NCBI GenBank assembly: GCA_047627915.1 | Contig: JBLHTZ010000067.1 | Coordinates: 1-11,610 of the forward strand | Source: NORP294 sp047627915 | GTDB taxonomy: Bacteria > Bacteroidota > Bacteroidia > Flavobacteriales_E > Vicingaceae | Length of the DNA: 11,610 nt | Direction of reading: 5' to 3' | Shown: piece by piece, positions 1 to 7,782 of the stretch | Layout of the letters: each line of letters opens with the position of its first letter | Numbering within the stretch: position 1 is the stretch's first letter | Notes under the pieces: model-generated | Told to the model about the DNA's origin: nothing | The model's input: the letters and a program-made list of their open reading frames with translations, nothing else | The model's database searches: none | Program-made: the position numbers and the translations under genes

Positions 1-2000
1 CTGGCCCGAATACAGTTCAGCTAATCGCAATAGATGTTAATGGGAATATTGATTCTGCTTCTGCTATAGTGACTGTTAATGATACCACTCCTCCTAGCGC
101 AGTGGTTCAGAATATAACAGCTTATCTAGATGGAACAGGTAATGTTTCTATTCTTCCTGCGGATGTCGATAATGGTTCGGCTGATAATTGTGGCGTTCCA
201 ACCCTTACACTTAGCAATAACACATTCACTTGTGCGAATATTGGAATTAACAATGTGACATTAACAGCTGCTGATGGGAGTAGCAATATAGCAACAGCAA
301 CAGCGATTGTAAACGTTGTAGATACAACCTCACCGGCTGCTTCTGCTCAAAATATAAGTGTGTATTTAGATGTTTCAGGCAGTGCTACTATTACTGCTGC
401 AGATATAGATAATGGTTCTGCAGATAACTGCTCTTTCGTTAACCTTTCGGTTAACACGGATACTTTCGATTGCACGGATGTTGGTGCAAATAGTGTAATA
501 CTTACAGTAATTGATGGGAATGGAAACAATTCTTCAGCCACCTCAACAGTAACAGTGTTAGATACAATTAAACCAATAGTGATTACTAGAAATATTTCGG
601 TTAATTTAAATAATGCAGGTGTCGACACTATTACTGCACTAGACATTGACAATGGAAGTTTTTCAAATTGTGGTCCGGTTAGTTTGAGCTTGGATTCTAC
701 TATTTTCGATTGTAGTGAAGTAGGGCCAAATACAGTGACTTTAATAGTTACAGATGCTAATGGAAATGTGGATTCTGCAACTGCAATAGTGACAGTAATA
801 GATAGTTGGAGAGTTTCAGCTTTTGCTCAAGACATTACTGTTTATTTAGATAATCTTGGTCAAGTAACGATTGACTCCTTAGCTATAGATGCAGGAAGTA
901 GTGACAACTGCAGTATTGATCGAGCCTCTCTTAGTCAATCTACCTTTAATTGCTCAGATATAGGGGGTAATTCGGTAGAGATGTTGTTAATAGACCCAAG
1001 TGGGAATAGAGATTCCGCAACAGCGATAGTAACAGTTTTGGATACTACCCGGCCCAATGTAATTACTCAAAACATCAATGTTTATATTGATGGTCAAGGT
1101 TTTGCTTCGATTAATCCGTCGGAAGTGGATAATGGATCTTCGGATAACTGTTCAGCAGTGACGTTATCGTTAGACACTTCCTTTTTTGACTGTGCTGATA
1201 TTGGCGCAAACACTGTCACTCTAACAGTTACAGATGGAAGCAGCAATGCTTCATCTGGGACAGCAATAGTTACAGTAATTGATACTATTTCACCAATAGC
1301 TGTTGCTCAAAATATTAGCGTAGTACTGAATGCATCTGGCATCGCAACGATAGTGGCTGGAGATATTGACAATGGAAGTTCTGATAACTGTTCAACGTTA
1401 ACATTAAGTGTTGATAGCACTACATTCGATTGTTCAGAAATTGGAGTTAATACGGTTGTACTTACTACTACAGATGGTAGCAACAACACTTCTACCGCAA
1501 CTGTAACTGTAACTGTGAGTGATACTAGCTCTCCTATAGCCGTGGCACAAAACCTTTTTGCATATTTAGATGCAACGGGAAATGTGACAATTGCTGCAGC
1601 AGACGTAAACAATGGATCTCTTGACAATTGTGTTTCTCCAACATTAAGTATTGATGTATCTTCCTTTACGTGTGCTGATATTGGTCCAAATACAGTTACA
1701 CTTACTGTAACCGATGGAGGTAGTAATTTCTCTACAGCAAATTCAATTGTAACAGTTGAGGACACTATTTCTCCAGTCGTAATACCTCAGAACATTGATA
1801 TATACCTTAATAGATTGGGTGTTGCAAGTATAACACCAACACAGGTTGATAATGGAAGTTCAGACAATTGCTCGAACGTTATTTTAAGCATAGATAGTTC
1901 CAACTTCGATTGCTCTGAAGTTGGATTAAACACTGTAATCTTAACAGCAAGAGATGTCAATGGGAACACTTCTTCTGCGCAGGCAATCGTAACAATACGG
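1..2000 (+). repeat. Tandem 240-bp coding repeats (80-aa HYR/Ig-like units)
   Basis: Eight complete units start at 81, 321, 561, 801, 1041, 1281, 1521 and 1761, each exactly 240 bases, and the last 80 bases of a ninth lie at 1-80. No unit has an insertion or deletion. The pattern per unit is D-T-x-x-P, then QNI-x-x-YLD, DNGSSDNC, F-x-C, D-I-G-x-NTVTLTVTD, and SATAIVTV. Cysteines fall at unit positions 37 and 51 in all eight, which suggests one disulfide per module in this exported protein. The unit at 801 is the most divergent: it has DSW where others have DT plus proline, and AGSSDNC where others have NGSSDNC. DNA identity between units is modest, so the array is old and held by selection on the protein. 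Confidence 0.95.
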
Positions 2001-3710
2001 GACTCGATTTCTCGAACTTCGTCAATTCAAGAAACTTCTTGTGGCGCTTATACTTGGACACAGACGGGTTTGACTTATTCTGCGACAGGATTATATTATG
2101 ATACGATTCCAACAGCTTTAGGGTGTGACTCTATTCTTGAACTGGATTTGACAATCAATAATATCGGAAGGGACACTGTACCTGTAACATCTTGTAATTC
2201 TTATGTTTGGTTGTCTAATAACATAACCTATACATCAAGCGGAGTTTATTCTGACACACTGTCTGGTCAGGCTTCAAATGGTTGTGATTCAATTGCGAGT
2301 ATTGATTTAACAATCGATGTTGCGACTGTTGCAACTGACCTTCAAACGGCTTGTGATAGTTTAGTTTGGATTGACGGAATTACTTATTTTACATCAAATA
2401 ACACAGCAACATTTACAATACCCAATGCTGTAGGTTGTGATTCTGTAATTACATTGGATTTAACAATTAATAATGCAACATCATCAACGGTCACAGAAGG
2501 AGCTTGTGGATCTTTTACATGGGCGCAAAATGGGTTAAGTTATTTGACTACCGGCTTACACAACGACACAATTTTAAATGCAGCAGGTTGTGACTCTATT
2601 GTAACATTAGATTTAACGATTAATCAACCAACAGCATCAACCCTAACAGAAACAGCTTGTGAAACATATACTTGGGTTCGGAATGGTGAAACGTATACTA
2701 CATCAGGAAATTATAATGATACGGTGCCAAACGCGGTGGGTTGTGACTCAGTAATCACATTGGACTTAACTATAAATCAATCCACAGCTTCAAGCTTTTC
2801 GATTACCAGCTGTGATACTTACAATTGGGCATTGTCAGGAGTAACCTATACAATTTCAGGAAGCTACAATGATACTATACCAAACGCAGTTGGATGTGAC
2901 TCTGTACTCACACTTATTCTAACTATTGATAGATCGACTGTTGCCAATGCGGGTGAGGATCAATCTATTTGTGATATTGATTTAGCAGTATTGTCTGCGA
3001 ACTCTCCTATAAATGGATCGGGTACTTGGAGTGTCTTATCTGGTTCAGGTAGTTTTAATAATTTAAATAACCCCAATACAACTGTAACTGGTATAACTCA
3101 AGGATTGAATCAATACACTTGGAGTATAGTTAACGGTGTTTGCCCAATCGGTGTAGACACAGTTATCGTGTCGAAGGCGAACAATCCAATTGTTGATGCA
3201 GGACCTGATCAAACTATTTTTCAGCTTGATGGAGCTGTTCTTGAAGCAACATCAAACATAGACAATGTAATAGGGGTTATGTACAGCTGGGAGCCTGCTT
3301 TTTACTTATCCTCGAACTCGAGTCGAGTTGCAGAAACGAACTCTTTCTTGGAGGAAACTACAGAGTTTATGGTTCAGGTAACATCTCCTGAAGGGTGCGT
3401 AGGAAGTGATCGTTTAGTCGTAAATATTAATGAGTTACTTACTTTCTCTGCTGCATTTACACCTAACGGAGATGGGAAGAACGATCTCTGGCTGATTAAA
3501 AACATCCAAAACCCCAAAATTTTAAGTCACAAGGTTACAATTTTCGATAGTTACGGTTCAGAACTATTTAGATCAACCAATTTCCAGGGGTGGGATGGAA
3601 CATATAATGGAAATGCATTACCTGTATCGTCCTATTATTATTCTGTGGAAATCAAATTTGCAGACGGGGAATCTAGAGTGGAAACAGGTCTTGTAACGAT
3701 ATTAAGATAA
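3..3710 (+). CDS. SprB-like repetitive surface adhesin, type B T9SS cargo (5'-partial)
   Basis: This is a large secreted surface protein of which the last 1235 codons are present. The frame is open to the left edge, and the residues before the GTG at 69 (GPNTVQLIAIDVNGN) match the repeat that follows, so that GTG is internal and the true start lies upstream. Visible order: end of one 80-aa repeat (3-80), eight full 80-aa repeats (81-2000), six 51-53-aa repeats (2013-2936), two PKD/Ig-like domains (about 2937-3434; the first has GxGTWS and SGSGSF, the second VDAGPDQT), then the sorting domain (3435-3707). The 80-aa units resemble HYR/Ig-like modules. Known SprB-type gliding adhesins are built this way and sit beside sprF, as here. 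Gliding, attachment or an unrelated surface role cannot be separated from sequence alone. No frameshift or stop interrupts the array. A T9SS-exported repetitive surface protein is near certain; gliding function is inference. Confidence 0.9.
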   Translation, partial: GPNTVQLIAIDVNGNIDSASAIVTVNDTTPPSAVVQNITAYLDGTGNVSILPADVDNGSADNCGVPTLTLSNNTFTCANIGINNVTLTAADGSSNIATATAIVNVVDTTSPAASAQNISVYLDVSGSATITAADIDNGSADNCSFVNLSVNTDTFDCTDVGANSVILTVIDGNGNNSSATSTVTVLDTIKPIVITRNISVNLNNAGVDTITALDIDNGSFSNCGPVSLSLDSTIFDCSEVGPNTVTLIVTDANGNVDSATAIVTVIDSWRVSAFAQDITVYLDNLGQVTIDSLAIDAGSSDNCSIDRASLSQSTFNCSDIGGNSVEMLLIDPSGNRDSATAIVTVLDTTRPNVITQNINVYIDGQGFASINPSEVDNGSSDNCSAVTLSLDTSFFDCADIGANTVTLTVTDGSSNASSGTAIVTVIDTISPIAVAQNISVVLNASGIATIVAGDIDNGSSDNCSTLTLSVDSTTFDCSEIGVNTVVLTTTDGSNNTSTATVTVTVSDTSSPIAVAQNLFAYLDATGNVTIAAADVNNGSLDNCVSPTLSIDVSSFTCADIGPNTVTLTVTDGGSNFSTANSIVTVEDTISPVVIPQNIDIYLNRLGVASITPTQVDNGSSDNCSNVILSIDSSNFDCSEVGLNTVILTARDVNGNTSSAQAIVTIRDSISRTSSIQETSCGAYTWTQTGLTYSATGLYYDTIPTALGCDSILELDLTINNIGRDTVPVTSCNSYVWLSNNITYTSSGVYSDTLSGQASNGCDSIASIDLTIDVATVATDLQTACDSLVWIDGITYFTSNNTATFTIPNAVGCDSVITLDLTINNATSSTVTEGACGSFTWAQNGLSYLTTGLHNDTILNAAGCDSIVTLDLTINQPTASTLTETACETYTWVRNGETYTTSGNYNDTVPNAVGCDSVITLDLTINQSTASSFSITSCDTYNWALSGVTYTISGSYNDTIPNAVGCDSVLTLILTIDRSTVANAGEDQSICDIDLAVLSANSPINGSGTWSVLSGSGSFNNLNNPNTTVTGITQGLNQYTWSIVNGVCPIGVDTVIVSKANNPIVDAGPDQTIFQLDGAVLEATSNIDNVIGVMYSWEPAFYLSSNSSRVAETNSFLEETTEFMVQVTSPEGCVGSDRLVVNINELLTFSAAFTPNGDGKNDLWLIKNIQNPKILSHKVTIFDSYGSELFRSTNFQGWDGTYNGNALPVSSYYYSVEIKFADGESRVETGLVTILR
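2013..2936 (+). repeat. Six 51-53-aa repeats with Cys-Trp-Cys pattern
   Basis: Units start at 2013, 2166, 2325, 2478, 2631 and 2784. Five are 51 aa and the second is 53 aa, because two residues are added before its GCDS motif. The shared pattern is a cysteine at position 10, a W about five residues later, G-x-TYT-x-SG, D-T-I-P-N-A, then GCDS and LDLTIN. The two cysteines per unit probably form a disulfide. Units of this sort are common in large T9SS-exported Bacteroidetes surface proteins; no binding function is known to me. The unit at 2325 departs most, having SNNTATFT in place of SGxYxDT. The units at 2631 and 2784 are the most alike. Confidence 0.9.
3435..3707 (+). other. Type B T9SS C-terminal sorting domain (CHU_C / TIGR04131-like)
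   Basis: The last 91 residues of the adhesin begin LLTFSAAFTPNGDGKNDLW, the hallmark FTPNGDG-x-ND of the gliding motility-associated C-terminal domain. They continue with a typical V-x-IFDSYG-x-ELF, a WDGTYNG motif, and a YYYSVE strand near the end. This domain family directs T9SS export. Type B domains are known to depend on a PorP/SprF-family partner rather than on the usual CTD processing route, and such a partner is encoded 11 bases downstream. The protein ends at ILR, the usual distance after this fold. Confidence 0.93.
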
Positions 3711-3721
3711 ACAACTGAAAG

Positions 3722-4702
3722 ATGAAAAAAGGAATAATCATAGGATTGCTCATTTTGGTGGCATCTACATTGGATGCTCAGACCATTGGTCAGTTTACCA
3801 TGTGGAATCAAAATCATTTTATAGTTAACCCAGCGGCTGCAGGCAATTTGGATTACCTAGACGCTGCAATTGGTTACAGAAGACAATGGGCAGGAATTAA
3901 AGAGGCACCTACCACATTTTATGGTACAGCTCACACTGTTCTTAATAGACCTAAGAGAAATCAAGTTTCTTCGCTAAGGGGAACAGGGTCTACCATACAA
4001 CCTGTGGATATAGAGAAAGCAAAAAGTAAAGTTAAGGTGAAGCATGCAGTGGGAATTATGCTAAATACAAGTGAATTCGGAGCGTTTGAAAAGTCTGAAA
4101 TGTCAGCGACCTATGCAATACACTTGCCAGTTACAAGAAAGATTAGTTTGTCATTTGGGTTAACTGCGGGACTTAATAACTTTGGTTTCGACGAGTCTAA
4201 AACCAGTGTAATTGAAGCAGACGACCCTGTTTATGATGCTTATTTCATTGGGCAGAATCAAAGCATTTTTAATGTGAACTCAGGAGTTTATTTGTACTCA
4301 GATCGTTTTTTCGTTGGTTACTCAGCAAATCAATTGTTAGAGAATGAATGGGAAATATCAGAATTAAAAACTTCCGGTGACGTAACGGCGATTTCGACAC
4401 ATCATTTCGTGATGGGAGGGTTTAATTATGATTTAAATAACAACATTAGAATTACACCTTCAGTTTTAACGAAGAAATTAAAAACACATCCGTTAAGCGT
4501 TGACTTTAGTACAACTGTAACTTATAAGCAAGCCATATATGCAGGGTTAACATATAGAACTACAGATGCAATTTCAATCATGGGAGGATACCAATTCAAT
4601 CATTTTTTAAGAGCTGGATACGCTTATGACTACACGCTGTCCGAATTGCGAGAAACTTCAAACGGAAGCCATGAGATTTTTATTGGATTTACCTTGTTTT
4701 AA
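3722..4702 (+). CDS. sprF: PorP/SprF-family T9SS outer-membrane protein
   Basis: A 326-aa protein of the T9SS PorP/SprF family (TIGR03519-like), predicted to be an outer-membrane beta-barrel. An N-terminal signal peptide (MKKGIIIGLLILVASTLDAQ) precedes the family's conserved opening: a Q-x-x-x-WNQ stretch, NPAAAG, and YRRQW followed by APTTFYG. The middle shows the usual GIMLN...G segment with YAIHLP and LSFGLTAGL, and the C-terminus has alternating strands ending in a phenylalanine (IGFTLF), as expected for a barrel. A lysine-rich loop lies at residues 94-110. Length is typical. It starts 11 bases after the adhesin stop, so the two are surely co-transcribed. Members paired with a type B cargo are needed for that cargo's export or surface attachment; this one is inferred to serve the upstream adhesin. 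The symbol is by family and position, not proven orthology. Confidence 0.9.
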   Translation: MKKGIIIGLLILVASTLDAQTIGQFTMWNQNHFIVNPAAAGNLDYLDAAIGYRRQWAGIKEAPTTFYGTAHTVLNRPKRNQVSSLRGTGSTIQPVDIEKAKSKVKVKHAVGIMLNTSEFGAFEKSEMSATYAIHLPVTRKISLSFGLTAGLNNFGFDESKTSVIEADDPVYDAYFIGQNQSIFNVNSGVYLYSDRFFVGYSANQLLENEWEISELKTSGDVTAISTHHFVMGGFNYDLNNNIRITPSVLTKKLKTHPLSVDFSTTVTYKQAIYAGLTYRTTDAISIMGGYQFNHFLRAGYAYDYTLSELRETSNGSHEIFIGFTLF

Positions 4703-4718
4703 TCTACCACAACCGAAC

Positions 4719-7700
4719 ATGAATAAAGTGCTAAAATACAAATTGCTATTCTTCTTCTCTCTTGTTACCCTAGTGGTAAATTCTCAAGTTATGATGCCTA
4801 GTTTCGAAACGCCACAGCGTTTAGAAATACTGAGTACTAAATCTGAAGAAATTGCTCCAGTTCCATTTTCAAACGGGGAAAAACTTTACTTTGTAAGGGC
4901 GATCCAAGAGGGAAAGGCCGAAGAAAGAAAGGCAGGCCAAGAGATTTGGACATCAGAACGGATAGGAGATAGTTGGTCTGAACCACAAAGAGTTCTTAAA
5001 GAAGCAAATGACTTGGGAAACAATGGAGTAATTGGATCCTCAGCTGATGGGAGTAAAATTTATGTTTTTAACTCAACTCAATCGAGAAGAAAGCGAGCTA
5101 GAGGAATCGCTTATCTTGAAAAACAAGAGGATGGTTCTTGGGGTGAGTTAGAGAAGTTAAAAATAGATGGGTTCAAAATCGGAGATGGATACTATTCGTT
5201 TTATATGAATAGGACGGAAGATGTTTTATTAATTAGTATGGCTCCCGACAAAAAAACAATCAATGAAGACTTGTTTGTTAGTATTAAAGATGAAGAGGGT
5301 AAGTGGTCAGAGGTGCAAAGTCTTGGCTCTAAAATAAACACCCCGGGGGTCGAATTAAGTCCATTCATTACAGAGGATAAGAGCGCATTATATTTTGCAA
5401 GTAATGGTCATGGAGGAGAAGGGAATGTAGATGTTTTTATAAGTTTTCGTTTAGGAGATGGGTGGAACAACTGGACCACACCCAAAAATTTAGGATCTCA
5501 AATAAATTCAAAAGAATTTGACGGGTACTTCATTATTGGAAACAATAAAGAAGTCTTTTTCGTGAGCGATAGAGCCTCAGCAGCTGGAGATGTTTACACC
5601 ACAAGACTAGTGGATAGAAATGAAGTAAATGGTCAGTTTTTATATAAAGGGTTGGCTGCTGAAAACGTTACTCTCGAAGTATACGATGAGCTTGGAAACA
5701 TTGTAGATACGCTGATAACGGATGAGTCAGGTAATTTTTCTTATCGAAAACTGAGCCCAGACGAAAAATACTTTTTGAAAGTTGCTGAAGAGGATGCGGC
5801 TGAATACCCCAATGCGGTATTTTACGAATTGGATCCGGATGGGAATAAATCAAGCAGATCCGTACTTACAAAAACAGGCCGCTTTGTAAGCGAAAATGAA
5901 GTTAAAGACGGAGAGAACGTAGTTGGAACATTTACCTACGATAACTTGCCTTTAGAAAATGCATACCTGTTGGTTTTTGATGAAAAAGGCGATGTAGTTG
6001 ATACGATAATAACAGATGCGAGTGGTAATTTCATTTATAAAAAATTAAACGCTAATGCCAACTATACTTTCAAGCCATTAGACATTGATAACTCAGATGA
6101 AGTATTTGTTGACATTACTGATCCGGAATTAAATCTCGTCGGGAAATTTACTTACAACAGTTTGCCATTACAAAATGAAGCTCTTTTAGTTTTAGGTGAA
6201 ACTGGCGACATTGTTGATACAATCTATACCAATAACGAAGGTAAATTTAATTATACCAAGTTAGGCGCGGATAATAATTACTCCTTTAAACCCGCAGTTA
6301 TAAACGATGATGAACTAAAGTTTGACTACACACTCGAAAAACCTGAAAAAAATGCAATAGGAGGGACTATTAAATACAAAGAGCTTCCTTTGAGAAGTAC
6401 TCCAGTTCTAGTAAAGGATAAAAATGGGTCTATTACAGATACCATTTATACTGATGCCAATGGGAAATTTAACTATAACAAACCCAAAGCAGACGAAGAG
6501 TATACTTTTGAGGCACTCACTAAAGGGAATAATCCTGACCTAGTAGCTAGTAGCTTTTCGCAAATAGAAAAAGAAGAAGTTCGAGGTATATTTAGGTATA
6601 AGGACTTGCCCTTGGAAAATAAAGCATTAGTTGTATATGATGAGACAGGTTTTCCAATAGACACCATTTATACGGATGAAAATGGAAAATTCCAATACCA
6701 GAAGCTTAAAGGTGAATCGAATTACACCATGAAGCCACTTGACGAAGACGACATCAACTTTGAAGATTTGATAATGACGTTAAGTTCAGACGAAGACATA
6801 TCTAATTTGGAAAATGTCCAAGGAACTTTTAAATACAAAAGTTTACCCTTAAAAAACGAGGGATTAGTTATAATAGATGAAAACGGGTTTCCAATAGACA
6901 CTATTTTTACTGATGAGAATGGTAGGTTTCAATATCAAAAACTTAAAGGGGAAACGAACTACACAATGAAGCCTCTTAATGAGGAAGACATTAACTTCGA
7001 TGACCTGATAATGACAATATTAATTGGGGATGGATTTGCAGATAATGAACAAATTACAGGGGATTTGAAATATAAAAACCAACCGCTAAAGAGCGAAGCT
7101 TTGGTTGTTTTAAACGAGAAAGGTCTCCCTATTGATACAATTTATACCGATGAGAGCGGGAAGTTTGTATATGACAAAGACAAAGGAGAAGATAACTATA
7201 CAGTTCAATTACTCAATGACAAGGATAGAGATGTTGTGGATGTGTTAATGGTATTAAACTCGGCAGATGAAACAACTGAGAAAGAAAAAGAGGACATAGC
7301 TGTTATTGACGATAAGGATAAAAAGAGAGATCAAGAAAATGAAACGATTCTACCAAAAGCTAGCAATGAAGCTTTCTCATTATCAAACGTAATTTATTTT
7401 AATTTTGACGAATTTGTTCTTACTCCTGATGATTACGCCGCTTTAGATAAAATTATTAGCAGTAAAGGAAAAATAAAGGAATTGGTGTTAGAAGGACACG
7501 CTGATAGCTTGGGTACCCTTGAAACTAATATGAACTTTTCTAAATTAAGAATTGAATCTACGGTCAATTATTTAGTGGAGAGAGGGTTTAATCCTGAAAT
7601 TATTAAGCGAATTCCAGTCGGAGAGAGTCAACCTGTGGAGGACAATGCCACAGAAGCTGGCAGAGCTAAAAATAGAAGGGTAGTGTATATATGCAACTAA
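4719..7700 (+). CDS. OmpA-family protein: PD40 propeller, seven beta-sandwich repeats, peptidoglycan-binding domain
   Basis: A 993-aa periplasmic protein. The ATG at 4719 is chosen because it gives a good signal peptide (MNKVLKYKLLFFFSLVTLVV then NSQ); a longer frame from 4626 would overlap sprF by 77 bases and place 31 unrelated residues before it. No lipobox cysteine is present. Residues 25-300 form a PD40/WD40-like propeller, shown by repeated LYFAS/VFFVSDR strands, SNGHGGEGNVDVF and WTTPKNLG. Residues 303 to about 857 hold seven carboxypeptidase-regulatory-like units, followed by a charged linker to about 887. Residues 889-993 are an OmpA peptidoglycan-binding domain with GHADSLG, an FSKLR arginine and NRRVVY. 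The order resembles T9SS PorE, but without its TPR region and with many more sandwich units. It lies 16 bases after sprF. Inferred role: anchoring the SprF-adhesin complex to peptidoglycan. Confidence 0.88.
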   Translation: MNKVLKYKLLFFFSLVTLVVNSQVMMPSFETPQRLEILSTKSEEIAPVPFSNGEKLYFVRAIQEGKAEERKAGQEIWTSERIGDSWSEPQRVLKEANDLGNNGVIGSSADGSKIYVFNSTQSRRKRARGIAYLEKQEDGSWGELEKLKIDGFKIGDGYYSFYMNRTEDVLLISMAPDKKTINEDLFVSIKDEEGKWSEVQSLGSKINTPGVELSPFITEDKSALYFASNGHGGEGNVDVFISFRLGDGWNNWTTPKNLGSQINSKEFDGYFIIGNNKEVFFVSDRASAAGDVYTTRLVDRNEVNGQFLYKGLAAENVTLEVYDELGNIVDTLITDESGNFSYRKLSPDEKYFLKVAEEDAAEYPNAVFYELDPDGNKSSRSVLTKTGRFVSENEVKDGENVVGTFTYDNLPLENAYLLVFDEKGDVVDTIITDASGNFIYKKLNANANYTFKPLDIDNSDEVFVDITDPELNLVGKFTYNSLPLQNEALLVLGETGDIVDTIYTNNEGKFNYTKLGADNNYSFKPAVINDDELKFDYTLEKPEKNAIGGTIKYKELPLRSTPVLVKDKNGSITDTIYTDANGKFNYNKPKADEEYTFEALTKGNNPDLVASSFSQIEKEEVRGIFRYKDLPLENKALVVYDETGFPIDTIYTDENGKFQYQKLKGESNYTMKPLDEDDINFEDLIMTLSSDEDISNLENVQGTFKYKSLPLKNEGLVIIDENGFPIDTIFTDENGRFQYQKLKGETNYTMKPLNEEDINFDDLIMTILIGDGFADNEQITGDLKYKNQPLKSEALVVLNEKGLPIDTIYTDESGKFVYDKDKGEDNYTVQLLNDKDRDVVDVLMVLNSADETTEKEKEDIAVIDDKDKKRDQENETILPKASNEAFSLSNVIYFNFDEFVLTPDDYAALDKIISSKGKIKELVLEGHADSLGTLETNMNFSKLRIESTVNYLVERGFNPEIIKRIPVGESQPVEDNATEAGRAKNRRVVYICN
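5625..7289 (+). repeat. Seven tandem carboxypeptidase-regulatory-like units
   Basis: Units begin at 5625, 5919, 6135, 6354, 6579, 6816 and 7053. The first is long (98 aa); the others are 72, 73, 75, 79, 79 and about 79 aa. Each opens with G-x-F-x-Y-x-x-LPL-x-N, then LVV-x-DE-x-G, a D-T-I-Y-TDE-x-GKF-x-Y core, and NYT-x-KPL, followed by an acidic stretch. The units at 6579 and 6816 share about three quarters of their first 67 residues, yet differ at many silent codon positions, so they are not a very recent DNA copy. The long first unit matches the first unit of the downstream paralogue, which suggests the short unit is the one that multiplied. Confidence 0.88.
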
Positions 7701-7714
7701 CAATAGGGTTGGTT

Positions 7715-7733
7715 ATTACTAATTATAAGTAAT
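7715..7733 (+). other. Weak hairpin between the two OmpA genes
   Basis: The 82-base gap between the two OmpA genes contains ATTACT and AGTAAT separated by seven bases, giving a six-base-pair stem with no G-C-rich core. A short T-run (TCGTTTTA) follows a few bases later. It could partly attenuate transcription between the genes, or mean nothing. No convincing flavobacterial promoter (TTG then TAnnTTTG) was seen in this gap, so the fourth gene is most simply read as part of the same operon. Confidence 0.25.
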
Positions 7734-7782
7734 CCTCGTTTTACAATAGAACCAGCTAAATTCACATCATAAAATTAAAGCT

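Noticed and set aside
69..71. GTG as the start of the adhesin gene
   Set aside because: It is the valine of AIVTV inside a repeat, and the frame upstream to base 3 encodes matching repeat sequence.
347..1969. Minus-strand open frames opposite the adhesin repeats (347-652, 1307-1765, 1787-1969)
   Set aside because: They are antisense shadows of the 240-bp repeats. They recur because the repeats recur, and show no independent start context or recognisable domain.
1..2000. CRISPR array or mobile-element origin for the regular 240-bp periodicity
   Set aside because: The period is a coding-domain length in one open frame, units differ in DNA sequence throughout, and there are no short identical repeats separated by unique spacers.
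7701..7782. A promoter for the second OmpA gene in the 82-base gap
   Set aside because: No TTG with a properly spaced TAnnTTTG-like element was found, so the AT-rich gap alone does not support a promoter.
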